Shown here: positions 1 to 7,672 of the stretch, piece by piece
Numbering within the stretch: the first letter of the stretch is position 1
Layout of the letters: each line of letters opens with the position of its first letter
From: Candidatus Odyssella sp.
Lineage (GTDB): Bacteria > Pseudomonadota > Alphaproteobacteria > Bin65
Reading direction: 5' to 3'
Assembly: GCA_016792765.1 (NCBI GenBank)
Contig: JAEULD010000272.1
Coordinates: 1 to 34,927, forward strand
Length of the DNA stretch: 34,927 nucleotides
Program-made: the position numbers and the translations under genes
The notes under the pieces: generated by a model
Database searches by the model: none
Told to the model about the DNA's origin: nothing
Seen by the model: the letters and a program-made list of their open reading frames with translations, nothing else

Positions 1-203
1 CGAGATTGCGAAATGCGTATGAACGTATGCATGTCCCCACCGGACCGGGGGGTGTACTACTGGTCGCCGCGTAGAGGGATTGCATACGACAACCTTCGAC
101 GCACCCCATGAAACGGTGGTCCCGAGGGTTTAATTCGGACAGTGGGCCGGCGCCGCCGTGAGCCGGAGCTGACTGCGACAAGGTTGCAACACAAGCGTCC
201 TAA
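1..203. other. Left flank without a recognisable gene
   Basis: No gene is recognised here. The first plus-strand frame is open from base 1 to a TGA at 109-111 (36 codons), but its third codon positions show none of the strong G/C preference of the real genes in the window and the peptide resembles nothing I know. It could be the tail of a gene cut by the window edge or noncoding DNA. The segment is visibly less GC-rich than what follows. Close to its right end lie an inverted repeat (AGCCT at 203-207 and AGGCT at 215-219) and a perfect palindrome GCTGCGCAGC at 218-227, just before the tRNA-like piece. Confidence 0.4.
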
Positions 204-227
204 GCCTTTGATTTAGGCTGCGCAGCG

Positions 228-277
228 TTGGACTGAGAATCCGCGTGTCGGCGGTGCAAATCCGTCCCTGGGCACCA
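228..277 (+). tRNA. tRNA-Phe-like 3' half ending in CCA (fragment or degenerate tRNA, possible att site)
   Basis: Bases 228-277 fold like the 3' half of a tRNA: anticodon arm with loop CTGAGAA (233-239), five-base variable loop GTGTC, a five-pair T stem (250-254 with 262-266, one G-T pair) closing loop TGCAAAT, acceptor strand CCTGGGC, discriminator A, then encoded CCA. Order and sequence match bacterial tRNA-Phe closely. Three things are wrong for a working gene: the anticodon reads GAG instead of GAA, the T loop starts TG rather than TT, and no convincing D arm or acceptor 5' strand lies upstream (the best candidate, GCCTTTG at 204-210, pairs at five of seven positions). I read it as a tRNA-Phe fragment, such as the distal attachment site of an integrated element, or a decayed tRNA. 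A functional unusual tRNA is less likely. Confidence 0.5.
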
Positions 278-457
278 TTGCCGAATGATCGCGTTCGCGT
301 CGCACCAAGACGATGCCGGCGCATCCGAAGGAGCGAGGGCGAGGCCATCGCCCGTTGCCCATCGGCGTTCGAGGCCGACCTCGGATCGCCGACCGCGCGC
401 TTGCCCCCGAACCCGGCGCCCTGGTTGCGCTGCGCGCCGCACAGGGCACGATCGGCA
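278..457. other. Intergenic stretch, no gene seen
   Basis: Between the tRNA-like piece and the 3' end of the TRIC-channel gene I see no coding sequence. The only structure is a short hairpin, GGGCGA (337-342) with TCGCCC (348-353) and a five-base loop. It lies about 105 bases beyond the channel gene's stop and has no T-run on either side, so calling it a terminator would be weak. Confidence 0.4.
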
Positions 458-1087
458 TCATCCGGGGCCGTCGTCCGCTTCCGTGCGCGTCGGCAGTTTC
501 CAGCCGCGATAGATCGCCATGACGCGGAGCAAGATACAGGCTGCCGCGCCCATGAGCAGCGCGTACAGCGACGGGACGGCGAGGACGTGGCCGCCGGACA
601 CGATGGCAGCGCCGGCAAGCGCCGCGATGGCATAGAGATCGCGTTGCAGGACGAAGGGAATCTCGCCCGCGAGGATGTCGCGCGCCATGCCGCCGCCGAT
701 CCCCGTGAGCATGCCCAGCAGCGCGGCCATCGGCGGATTGATTCCGAATTCGATCGCCTTCTGGGCGCCGGCAACCGAGAACATGGCCAGACCGACGGCA
801 TCGACCAGCAGGATCAGGCGCGCCCACGCGGCGACGGACCGGTACCAGAAGAACGTGATCAGGCCCGCGGCGATCGCGATCAGCGAATAGTGAACGTTCG
901 CGATGGCCGCCGGGGGCAGGGCGCCGATCAGGACGTCGCGCATCAGGCCGCCCGTGATCCCCGCGACGAACGACAGAAACAGGATGCCGAACAGGTCGAA
1001 ACGCTTGCGCACGCCCAAGAGGGCGCCGCTCAACGCGAATGCCAGCGTTCCGAGCACATCGATAATCGAGATCGCGACGGTCAGCAC
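458..1087 (-). CDS. TRIC/UPF0126-type membrane channel (YadS/YicG-like, glycine transporter family)
   Basis: A 209-residue protein that is almost entirely hydrophobic, with about seven membrane segments. It shows the duplicated architecture of the UPF0126 family: each half carries a Gly-Gly-x-x-Arg-Asp motif (GGLMRD near residue 47 and GGGMARD near residue 132). Family members are bacterial relatives of trimeric intracellular cation channels, and YicG/YadS proteins are often annotated as glycine transporters. Length is normal for the family (about 200-220). The gene is divergent from the TetR gene, with 214 bp between them, and has no partner on its own strand. The substrate cannot be told from sequence. 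Confidence 0.88.
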   Translation of the reverse strand: MLTVAISIIDVLGTLAFALSGALLGVRKRFDLFGILFLSFVAGITGGLMRDVLIGALPPAAIANVHYSLIAIAAGLITFFWYRSVAAWARLILLVDAVGLAMFSVAGAQKAIEFGINPPMAALLGMLTGIGGGMARDILAGEIPFVLQRDLYAIAALAGAAIVSGGHVLAVPSLYALLMGAAACILLRVMAIYRGWKLPTRTEADDGPG

Positions 1088-1301
1088 GGCTCAATCCATT
1101 AGGGCTCCGGGAACCCCGTGCGTACTCGCTGCAACGTCGGATGTCACGGGCGCGGTAGATTTGCGTTTCGTTTCTCGAATGGTACCCATGACGCTTCTCG
1201 GACGCGACGTGCGGCATTCGTCCACGACGGGCTTGAGATCGTGCCGCATCCGGCCGAGAGTGCGGCCATCGATCCGCGCACCGGCCCCGATCGTCGCTGC
1301 A

Positions 1302-2018
1302 ATGAACCTGAGGTTCACTCGCCGTTCGCCCGAACGTGCCGCGCTCCGCGCGCAGGTGGCCGCCGCGCGCCTGCGCCCGCCGGGCAGGCCTGCGCGCACG
1401 CACGATCCCCAAGGCGTCAGGCGCGATATCATCGCCGTAGCCACCGGAGAGTTCGCGCGCAGCGGCTATAGCGGCGCGCGCGTCGACGAGATCGCCGCGC
1501 GGACGCGCACCAGCAAGCGCATGATCTACTACTACTTCGGCGGCAAGGAAGGGCTCTACGTCGCGGTGCTCGAGGAGGCCTACCGGCGTATTCGCACGGT
1601 GGAGGCGAAGCTCGATCTCGACGCGTTCGCGCCGGCCGAGGCGCTGCGCCGCCTGACCGCGCACGCCTTCGACTACTACGACGCGCATCCGGAATTCGTG
1701 CGGCTGGTGATGATCGAGAACATCCATCATGCCAGGCACATGAAGCGGTCGAAGGCGATCCAGGCCCTCAACCTGACCGCCATCGACGCGATCCGCCGGC
1801 TCTACGAGCGCGGTCGCGCCGCCGGCGTCTTTCGCGCCGGCATCGATCCGATCGACATCCACATGACGATCAGCGCGCTCGGCCTCTTTCACGTCGCGAA
1901 CCGCGCGACGTTCTCGACGATCTTCAAGAACGACATGGCATCGCCGGCCGCGCGCGCGCGCCGGCGCGCGCAGATCGAGGATATCGTGTCGCTCTACCTC
2001 GCGTCCGGCGGGCGTTGA
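1302..2018 (+). CDS. TetR/AcrR-family transcriptional regulator
   Basis: About 238 residues. A TetR helix-turn-helix occupies roughly residues 40-85, with the family hallmarks of a Gly-Ala-Arg-Val-Asp-Glu-Ile-Ala stretch followed by SKRMIYYYFGGKEGLY. The C-terminal ligand-binding part is all helical (YYDAHPEFVRLVMIEN region). The N-terminal 35 residues before the domain are basic and Pro/Arg-rich. The start is uncertain: the frame is open much further upstream and no good ribosome site precedes ATG 1302, so a start near 1180 is possible. It lies 72 bp upstream of the ABC transporter operon in the same direction, with a palindrome in that gap, so it probably represses the operon in response to the transported compound (inference). 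Confidence 0.87.
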   Translation: MNLRFTRRSPERAALRAQVAAARLRPPGRPARTHDPQGVRRDIIAVATGEFARSGYSGARVDEIAARTRTSKRMIYYYFGGKEGLYVAVLEEAYRRIRTVEAKLDLDAFAPAEALRRLTAHAFDYYDAHPEFVRLVMIENIHHARHMKRSKAIQALNLTAIDAIRRLYERGRAAGVFRAGIDPIDIHMTISALGLFHVANRATFSTIFKNDMASPAARARRRAQIEDIVSLYLASGGR

Positions 2019-2041
2019 CAGAATGAACCAACCGGTACAAA
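2015..2041 (+). promoter_or_regulatory. Candidate sigma-70 promoter with embedded TetR-type operator
   Basis: A perfect -35 hexamer TTGACA (2015-2020) overlaps the stop codon of the TetR gene. A weak -10, TACAAA (2036-2041, four of six), follows after a short 15-base spacer. Within the spacer and running into the -10 is an imperfect palindrome, TGAACC (2024-2029), AACC, GGTACA (2034-2039), whose half-sites match at five of six positions. An operator placed between -35 and -10 would let a TetR-type repressor block polymerase. The motifs are seen directly; their function and the link to the neighbouring regulator are inferred. Confidence 0.42.
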
Positions 2042-2090
2042 ACCGCGCCAAACTCGTTCCGGAAGCCGAATTCCCAGGGAGGATACGACC

Positions 2091-3224
2091 GTGAAAAAAT
2101 CGCTTCTCGCCTGCCTCGTCGCGTCCGCGGCGGCCTTGCCGGCCGCAGCGCAAGACAGCATCACGATTCCCAACATCATCGAGCTTTCCGGCGCCGGCGC
2201 GACCGTCGGCAACAATTGGAAGAACGGCTCGAGCCTCGCGGTCGAGGAAATCAATGCCGCCGGCGGAATCCTCGGTAAGAAGATCGTGCTCGAATTCGTC
2301 GACACCGGCTCCGATCCCGGCAAGGCGCGCGCCGCGATCCAGCGCGCGCTCGACAGGAAGCCGGTGGCGATCTTCGGGCCGATCTATTCGGGCTCCGTGA
2401 GCGCGACCCTGAAGCTCACGGCCGACGCGGAAGTTCCGCAGATCATCGGCGGCGAGGCGGCCAATCTCACCGCGCAAGGCTCGAAGTACATTTTCCGCAC
2501 ATCGTTCGGGCAGAACGTCTCGATGCCCAAGATCGCGAACTACCTGCGCGACGAGGTGAAGGCGAAGTCGGTCGCCATCGTCTACGTCAACAACGATTTC
2601 GGCCGCGGCGGACGCAACGCGATCATGAAGGAACTCGAGAGCCGCGGCATCAAGGCGGCCGCCGATCTCTCGACCGAAAGCGGCCAGGCCGATTTCGCCG
2701 CCGACGTGATCAAGGTGAAGGGTTCGGGCGCCGACGCGGTGTTCGTCTACCTCAACGAGGAGGAGAGCGCGCGCTTTCTCGTCGAGGCCAAGAAGCAGGG
2801 CCTCGACAAGCCGCTGATCGGCGAAACCACGCTGCTCGGCCAGAAAGTCATCGATCTCGCGGGGGCCGCGGCCAACGGCGTGCGGGGCCATGTCGGCCTC
2901 ACGGTGGACGCGCCGATCCCGGCGATCCAGAATTTCGGCAAGAAGTTCGAGGCGCGCTTCAAATACAAGCCCGACCACAACGGCGTGAAGGGCTACATCG
3001 CGCCCTACATGGTCAAGGCGGCGGCGGAGAAGGCCGGCAAGCTCGATGGCAAGGCGATCGCGGCCGCGCTGCACGGCCTCACGATCACGCCCGACAAGGT
3101 TCCGGGCATCCTGATCGAGGCGACATGGGACGCCACCGGCGAGATCGACCGCATCTCGTTCCTGGCCGAAGTCAGGGACGGAAAGCAGGTCATCACGAAA
3201 GTCCTGCCGAAGCTGAAACAGTAG
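2091..3224 (+). CDS. Branched-chain amino acid-type ABC transporter, periplasmic substrate-binding protein
   Basis: A 377-residue protein starting at GTG, set by a strong ribosome site AGGGAGGA (2076-2083) seven bases upstream. Residues 1-20 form a Sec signal peptide (MKKSLLACLV, Ala-rich, cleavage near AAA-Q). The mature part is a type I periplasmic-binding (LivK-like, Peripla_BP_6) fold: the EINAAGGILGKKI motif near residue 53, GPIYSG near 100, the YVNNDFGRG hinge region near 165, and an Asp-Ala-Val-Phe-Val-Tyr segment near 220. It heads the transporter operon. This family binds branched-chain amino acids, amides, urea or aromatic acids. The adjoining shikimate dehydrogenase-like gene hints at a shikimate/quinate-type ligand, but that is inference. 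Confidence 0.92.
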   Translation: MKKSLLACLVASAAALPAAAQDSITIPNIIELSGAGATVGNNWKNGSSLAVEEINAAGGILGKKIVLEFVDTGSDPGKARAAIQRALDRKPVAIFGPIYSGSVSATLKLTADAEVPQIIGGEAANLTAQGSKYIFRTSFGQNVSMPKIANYLRDEVKAKSVAIVYVNNDFGRGGRNAIMKELESRGIKAAADLSTESGQADFAADVIKVKGSGADAVFVYLNEEESARFLVEAKKQGLDKPLIGETTLLGQKVIDLAGAAANGVRGHVGLTVDAPIPAIQNFGKKFEARFKYKPDHNGVKGYIAPYMVKAAAEKAGKLDGKAIAAALHGLTITPDKVPGILIEATWDATGEIDRISFLAEVRDGKQVITKVLPKLKQ

Positions 3225-3238
3225 CGGCAAGGCGGCAA

Positions 3239-3268
3239 GGCTCCCGTGCGCCGGTGCGCGCGGGAGCC
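3239..3268 (+). promoter_or_regulatory. Strong intercistronic hairpin between binding-protein and permease genes
   Basis: GGCTCCCG then GCGC on the left pair with GCGC then CGGGAGCC on the right around a CGGT loop, with a single T-G wobble, giving a 13-pair stem in 30 bases. It starts 14 bases after the binding-protein stop codon and no T-run follows. In ABC operons a stem-loop at this place commonly protects the upstream message from 3' exonucleases and partly attenuates the permease genes, so the binding protein is made in excess. That role is inferred from position. Confidence 0.6.
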
Positions 3269-3324
3269 CCGCGCTCCGCCATCGCGCCGGGGCCTTGGCC
3301 GCCGGGGGCGGGGCCGTGTCGAGC

Positions 3325-4218
3325 ATGGCCGATTTTCTCCAACTGCTGATCGCGGGCCTCGCCACCGGGGCGATCTACGCGCTCGCCGCCATCGGCTTCA
3401 CGCTGCTCTGGCAGACCTCGCAGACGATCAATTTCGCGCAGGGCGAGTTCGTCATGCTGCCCGCGTTCTTCGCGCTGGTGGCGATGCACTGGTTCGGCCT
3501 GCCGTTCTGGCTTTCGGCGCTGATCGCGATCGGCTGCGCGGTGATTCTGCTCGGCCTCGTCTTCAAGCTCGTCATCGTCGATCCGCTGATTAGGCAGGGC
3601 GTCCTGCCGCTCGTGATCTCGACGATCGCGGTCGGCCTGCTGCTCAAGGACGGAGCCAAGGAGGCCTACAGCGCCGAGGCGCACCGCTTCCCCTCGATCT
3701 TCCCGGACCGGCTCGTCGACGTGCTCGGCGTGAAGATCTCTCTGGCGCAGCTCGGCGTGCTCGCCGTCGCGCTCGCGGCCATCGCCGCGCTGCAGTGGTT
3801 CCTCGCGGCCACGTCCACCGGGCGCCAGATGCAAGCCACCGCGCAGAATCCCGGCGTGGCCCGCATTCTCGGCGTCCGCGTCGAGCGCATGGTGATGCTC
3901 ACCTTCGTGCTCAACGCCGCGCTCGCCGCGGTCGCATCGCTGCTGATCTCGCCGATCTATCTCGTGAAATTCTCGAACGGCGAGACTCTCGGCCTCGCGG
4001 CGTTCGTCGCCGCCATCGTCGGCGGATTCAACCAGGTGCGCGGCGCCATCGCGGGCGGCCTGCTCGTCGGCGTGATCGACAATCTGGCCGGCGCCTATAG
4101 CGGGCTCATCGGCGTCTCGTCGTCCTATCGCCAGGCCGTGCCGCTCGCGCTGCTGGTGCTCGTGATCCTGTTCCGGCCGCAGGGCCTGCTCGGCCGGCGC
4201 GAGGAGCGCTCGGTATGA
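3325..4218 (+). CDS. Branched-chain amino acid-type ABC transporter permease, LivH family
   Basis: About 297 residues from ATG 3325. The frame is open to 3295, but ATG 3325 begins the usual LivH sequence (MADFLQLLIAGLATGAIYAL) and has a G-rich stretch upstream. It is highly hydrophobic, with about eight membrane helices and the LivH signatures SQTINFAQGEF near residue 40 and NGETLGLAAFVAAIVGG near 220. It ends in FRPQGLLG as usual for the family. It pairs with the LivM-type permease downstream, whose ATG overlaps its TGA (ATGA at 4215-4218), to form the inner-membrane channel. Confidence 0.93.
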   Translation: MADFLQLLIAGLATGAIYALAAIGFTLLWQTSQTINFAQGEFVMLPAFFALVAMHWFGLPFWLSALIAIGCAVILLGLVFKLVIVDPLIRQGVLPLVISTIAVGLLLKDGAKEAYSAEAHRFPSIFPDRLVDVLGVKISLAQLGVLAVALAAIAALQWFLAATSTGRQMQATAQNPGVARILGVRVERMVMLTFVLNAALAAVASLLISPIYLVKFSNGETLGLAAFVAAIVGGFNQVRGAIAGGLLVGVIDNLAGAYSGLIGVSSSYRQAVPLALLVLVILFRPQGLLGRREERSV

Positions 4219-5204
4219 GAAGCGGCCTCGCCTGGGCAGCGGTCGCGGTCGCGGTGCTGGCGCTGGCCCTCGCGCCGCTCGGCCTCGGGCGCTACGACGT
4301 CTACATTCTCACCCTCTGGCTGGTCACCGCGGTGGCGGCGCTCGGCGTCAACCTCATCGTCGGCTATGCGGGGCAGGAGACGCTCGCGCAGGCCGCGTTC
4401 CTCGGCATCGGGGCCTACACGTCCGCACTGCTCGCCAAGGCCGGCGTCCCGTTCGGCCTCGCCTTTTTCGCGGCCGGCGGGATCTCGTTCGCGATCGGCC
4501 TTGCGATCGGCTTTCCGGCCCTGCGCGTGCAGAAGCACTATCTCGCCTTCGTCACGCTGGCGTTCAGCGTCTTCGTCTGGCTCGTCATCCGCAACGAGGA
4601 ATGGCTCACCGGCGGCGTCATGGGCTTGAAAGACATCGAGCGGCCGTCGCTGTTCGGCGCCAGCCTGCGGCCCCACCGCCTCTTCTTCTGGTTCGTGCTC
4701 GCGATCGCGGCCGCGCTCACCTTTGCGATGTGGTGGCTCGTGCGCTCGCCCTGGGGGCGCGCGTTCACCGCATTGCGCGAGAATCCCGTGCGCGCCGAGA
4801 GCCTGGGCGTGAACGTGCGCCGATACACGCTGCTCGCCTTCGCGATCGGGTCGGCCTATGGCGGATTCGCGGGCGCGCTCTATGCGCCGCTCGTCGAGTT
4901 CATCGATCCCGCGCCGTTCGCGCTCGGTCCGTCGCTGCTGTTTCTGCTGATGGTCGTCGTCGGCGGCTCGGGCTCGTTCGCGGGTCCGTTCGTGGGGGCG
5001 GCCGTCGCCGTGCTGCTGCCCGAGTGGCTGCGCTTCGCCGAAAGCTACTACCTGCTGATCTATGCCGCGCTCGTCATCCTGATGATGGCGTTTTGCCCCA
5101 CCGGCCTCGTCGGCCTGGCCGGGCGGCTCTGGTCGTTGCGCCGCCGGCCTGCGCGAATGGCAGAGGATGAAGGCGCGCGGGCGCTCGGCGAGGCGAAGCC
5201 ATGA
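4215..5204 (+). CDS. Branched-chain amino acid-type ABC transporter permease, LivM family
   Basis: A 329-residue membrane protein with about nine or ten helices. LivM-type motifs are present: NLIVGYAGQETLAQAAF near residue 45, GGVMGLKDIERP near 137, and the conserved loop RSPWGRAFTALRENPVRAESLGV near 175-200, which in this family contacts the ATPase subunits. The C-terminal 30 residues after the last helix are charged. Its start overlaps the LivH stop and its own stop overlaps the ATG of the LivG-type gene (ATGA at 5201-5204), so translation of the three is coupled. Confidence 0.93.
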   Translation: MRSGLAWAAVAVAVLALALAPLGLGRYDVYILTLWLVTAVAALGVNLIVGYAGQETLAQAAFLGIGAYTSALLAKAGVPFGLAFFAAGGISFAIGLAIGFPALRVQKHYLAFVTLAFSVFVWLVIRNEEWLTGGVMGLKDIERPSLFGASLRPHRLFFWFVLAIAAALTFAMWWLVRSPWGRAFTALRENPVRAESLGVNVRRYTLLAFAIGSAYGGFAGALYAPLVEFIDPAPFALGPSLLFLLMVVVGGSGSFAGPFVGAAVAVLLPEWLRFAESYYLLIYAALVILMMAFCPTGLVGLAGRLWSLRRRPARMAEDEGARALGEAKP

Positions 5205-5944
5205 GCGCCGTCCTCGAAGTGCGCGGCATCGAAAAGCAATTCGGCGGTCTGCGCGCCGTCGACGGCGTCTCGTTCGATGTGCGCCAGGGCGAGATCGTGG
5301 GCCTCATCGGTCCCAACGGCTCGGGAAAGTCGACGCTGTTCAACTGCATCCTCGGCCAGTTCGAACCCACCGCCGGCGAGGTGATGCTCGACGGCTGCCG
5401 CGTGACCGGCCTCCGGCCCTCGCAGCTCAACCGACTCGGCGTCGGGCGCACGTTCCAGCTCTTGCAGGTGTTCCCACGCCTCACGGTGCGCGAGAACCTG
5501 ATCCTCGCCGGGCAAGAGCACCAGGGATCGATGCTCGGTCGGCTGTTCGGCGCGCGCGATGCGGGCCTCTCCGCCGAGGCGGAACGCACGATCGAATTCT
5601 TCCGCCTCGCCCATCTCGCCGATGCGCGGGCCGGAGGCCTCAGCTACGGGCAGCAGAAGCTCCTCGACGTCGCCATGGCGTTCATGGCGGGCCCGCGCCT
5701 CGTGCTTCTCGACGAGCCGGCCGGCGGCGTGAACCTCACCATGCTCGCGGATCTCCGCGAGCGGCTCGAAACCGTGAACCGCGAGCGCGGCGCGACTTTC
5801 GTCGTCATCGAGCACAACATGGAATTCGTGATGGCGCTATGCTCGCGCATCCTGGTCCTTGCCGAGGGCCGCATCATCGCCGAAGGCAAGCCCCACGAGG
5901 TGCGCCGCAATCCCAAAGTCATCGAGGCGTATCTTGGCCACTGA
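5201..5944 (+). CDS. ABC transporter ATP-binding protein, LivG family
   Basis: A 247-residue ATPase with Walker A GPNGSGKST near residue 37, Q-loop at GRTFQLLQVF near 87, signature LSYGQQK near 147, Walker B LVLLDEPAGG near 167, and switch His in VVIEHNME near 203. The LSYGQQ signature and the AGGVN sequence after Walker B are typical of LivG. It hydrolyses ATP on the cytoplasmic face of the LivH/LivM-type channel as a partner of the LivF-type subunit. It overlaps both neighbours, by 4 bp upstream and 11 bp downstream. Confidence 0.93.
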   Translation: MSAVLEVRGIEKQFGGLRAVDGVSFDVRQGEIVGLIGPNGSGKSTLFNCILGQFEPTAGEVMLDGCRVTGLRPSQLNRLGVGRTFQLLQVFPRLTVRENLILAGQEHQGSMLGRLFGARDAGLSAEAERTIEFFRLAHLADARAGGLSYGQQKLLDVAMAFMAGPRLVLLDEPAGGVNLTMLADLRERLETVNRERGATFVVIEHNMEFVMALCSRILVLAEGRIIAEGKPHEVRRNPKVIEAYLGH

Positions 5945-6671
5945 CGCGATCCTATCGCTCGACGGCGTCGTCTCCGGCTACGGCAAGATGACGATCCTGC
6001 ACGGCACCACCGCCCAGATCCGGCGCGGTGCGATCACGACGATCATCGGGCCCAACGGCGCCGGCAAATCCACGCTCTTCAAGGCCGTGTTCGGCCTGTT
6101 GCCGCTCCGTGCCGGACGCGTCCTCTTCGACGGGCGCGACATGACGAACGCCGCGCCGCGGACGATGCTCGATGCCGGTGTCTGCTACGTGCCGCAGGGC
6201 CGCAATCTCTTTCCCGAGCTGTCGGTGAAGCACAATCTCGAGCTGGGCGGCGTGGCGCTCGGCAGCCGGCGCGATCTCGCGGATCGCGTCGACGCGCTGA
6301 TGGAAAGATTCCCGATGCTGCGCCAGAAAGCGCGCCTGCAGGCGTCCACGCTGTCGGGCGGTCAGCAGAAGCTGCTCGAAGTGGCACGCGGCCTGCTGCT
6401 CGATCCGAAGCTCATGCTCGTCGATGAGCCGTCGATCGGCCTTTCGCCGCTGATGGTGCAGGAAGTATTCGCGATCCTCGCCGATCTGCGCCAGAAGGGC
6501 GTGACGATCCTCCTGATCGAGCAGAATGCGAAATCGGCGCTGGAGCGATCCGATTACGGCCTCGTGCTGGAGCAGGGTCAGACCCGCATCGAAGACACCG
6601 CCGAGAGGATCCTCGCCGACCCGCGCATCGGCGAGCTGTTCCTGGGCGGCGGCCTCAGGCCTGCGGCGTGA
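5934..6671 (+). CDS. ABC transporter ATP-binding protein, LivF family
   Basis: About 245 residues, taken from TTG 5934 because homology begins there (LATDAILSLDGVVSGYG); the frame opens earlier but those codons lie inside the LivG-type gene. Walker A GPNGAGKST, Q-loop and CYVPQGRNLFPELSV, signature LSGGQQK, Walker B LMLVDEPSIGLSP and switch His replaced by Gln (LLIEQNA, usual in LivF) are all visible. It is the second ATPase of the transporter. The 11-bp overlap with the upstream gene and the 4-bp GTGA overlap with the downstream dehydrogenase show that the operon continues without a break. Confidence 0.92.
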   Translation: MATDAILSLDGVVSGYGKMTILHGTTAQIRRGAITTIIGPNGAGKSTLFKAVFGLLPLRAGRVLFDGRDMTNAAPRTMLDAGVCYVPQGRNLFPELSVKHNLELGGVALGSRRDLADRVDALMERFPMLRQKARLQASTLSGGQQKLLEVARGLLLDPKLMLVDEPSIGLSPLMVQEVFAILADLRQKGVTILLIEQNAKSALERSDYGLVLEQGQTRIEDTAERILADPRIGELFLGGGLRPAA

Positions 6672-7555
6672 GCGGCGGCATGAAACGGGCGCTCCTCGGC
6701 CTCGTCGGCGCGAGCATCCAGAAGTCGCTGTCCCCGCTGCTGCACGAGGATGCGTTTGCCGCGGCGGGCATCCGAGGCCATTACCATTTGATGGATCTCG
6801 ACCTGTTGGCCGGCAGAAGCGCGGCCGACTTGCTCGCGGCGGCGCGCACCGTGGGGTTCACCGGCGTCAACGTCACGTTCCCGTGCAAAGAGGCGGTTCT
6901 GCCGCTGCTCGACGAGATTTCGCCCGATGCGCGCCAGATCGGCGCCGTCAACACGGTGACGTTCGACCGAGCCGGGCGCACGAGGGGGTACAACACGGAT
7001 CGCCCCGGCTTCCGCATGAGCTTCGAAGAAACTCTCGGCCGCGCGGCCGTGGCGGGAGAGCGTGTCGTGCTCGTCGGCGCCGGCGGCGCGGGGCGAGCAG
7101 TAGCCTTTGCGCTGCTCGATCTCGGCGCGGCGGCGGTTCTCGTCTACGACAAGGAGGCGGCGCGCAGCGAGGCGCTCGCGCGCGATCTTGCCGCCGCGTT
7201 CGGCGCCGGGCGCGGCCATGCGATCGCGGACCCGGCGGCGGCGCTGGCGGGCGCAGCCGGCGCGGTGAATGCCACGCCGATCGGCATGCTCGGGTTTCCC
7301 GGATTGCCGCTGCCGGTCGAGGCGATCGAAACGCGCCATTTCGTGGCCGACGTCGTCTACACGCCGCTCGAGACGGCGCTCCTCCGTGCGGCCCGCGCGC
7401 GCGGCGCGCGGGTGCTCTCCGGCGGCGGCATGTGCGTCTTCCAGGCCGCGGAAGCGTTCCGGCTCTTCACCGGCATCACGCCCGACGCCGCCCGCATGCG
7501 CCGTCTGTTCGACGATCTAGTAGCGGCGCGGGATGCGGCGCTGCGGGGCGCGTGA
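6668..7555 (+). CDS. Shikimate/quinate dehydrogenase-like protein (AroE family), probably NAD-using
   Basis: A 295-residue AroE-family oxidoreductase starting at a GTG that overlaps the LivF-type stop; ATG 6680 is an alternative. Substrate site: KSLSPLLHE near residue 19, catalytic Lys74 in NVTFPCKE, Asn95 in AVNTV, Asp111 in YNTD. Nucleotide site: GAGGAGRA at 137-144. The second beta strand ends VYDKE with Asp161 where NADP-specific biosynthetic AroE usually has an Asn-Arg-Thr motif, which favours NAD. The NATPIGM and GGGMCVFQAAEAF motifs are also present. Its coupling to an uptake system and possible NAD use point to catabolism of imported shikimate or quinate rather than aromatic amino acid synthesis; this is inference. 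A gene symbol is withheld because the biosynthetic aroE is probably elsewhere. Confidence 0.85.
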   Translation: MSGGMKRALLGLVGASIQKSLSPLLHEDAFAAAGIRGHYHLMDLDLLAGRSAADLLAAARTVGFTGVNVTFPCKEAVLPLLDEISPDARQIGAVNTVTFDRAGRTRGYNTDRPGFRMSFEETLGRAAVAGERVVLVGAGGAGRAVAFALLDLGAAAVLVYDKEAARSEALARDLAAAFGAGRGHAIADPAAALAGAAGAVNATPIGMLGFPGLPLPVEAIETRHFVADVVYTPLETALLRAARARGARVLSGGGMCVFQAAEAFRLFTGITPDAARMRRLFDDLVAARDAALRGA

Positions 7556-7672
7556 ACGGAAGCGGATTGGCGTCCGGGGGTACGGCGGCGGCAGGCCGAA
7601 TGCGGTGCGGGGGCATCGCACGATTGACGATCTGATTCGTTGGTTTGTTCGGGGCCGGCGCAGGAGCCCGCA

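Noticed and set aside
1-111. C-terminal end of a gene running in from the left (frame 1)
   Set aside because: Thirty-six codons without the third-position G/C bias of every confirmed gene and with no recognisable sequence; too little to call.
1-277. A tmRNA gene ending in CCA
   Set aside because: The acceptor strand and T arm match tRNA-Phe, no tag-like reading frame ending in Ala-Ala is present, and the G3-U70 pair required by tmRNA cannot be formed.
213-3365. A 1050-codon open frame on the minus strand
   Set aside because: It runs antisense to the regulator and binding-protein genes and is an artefact of high G+C; the composition is Arg/Ala/Gly-rich low-complexity.
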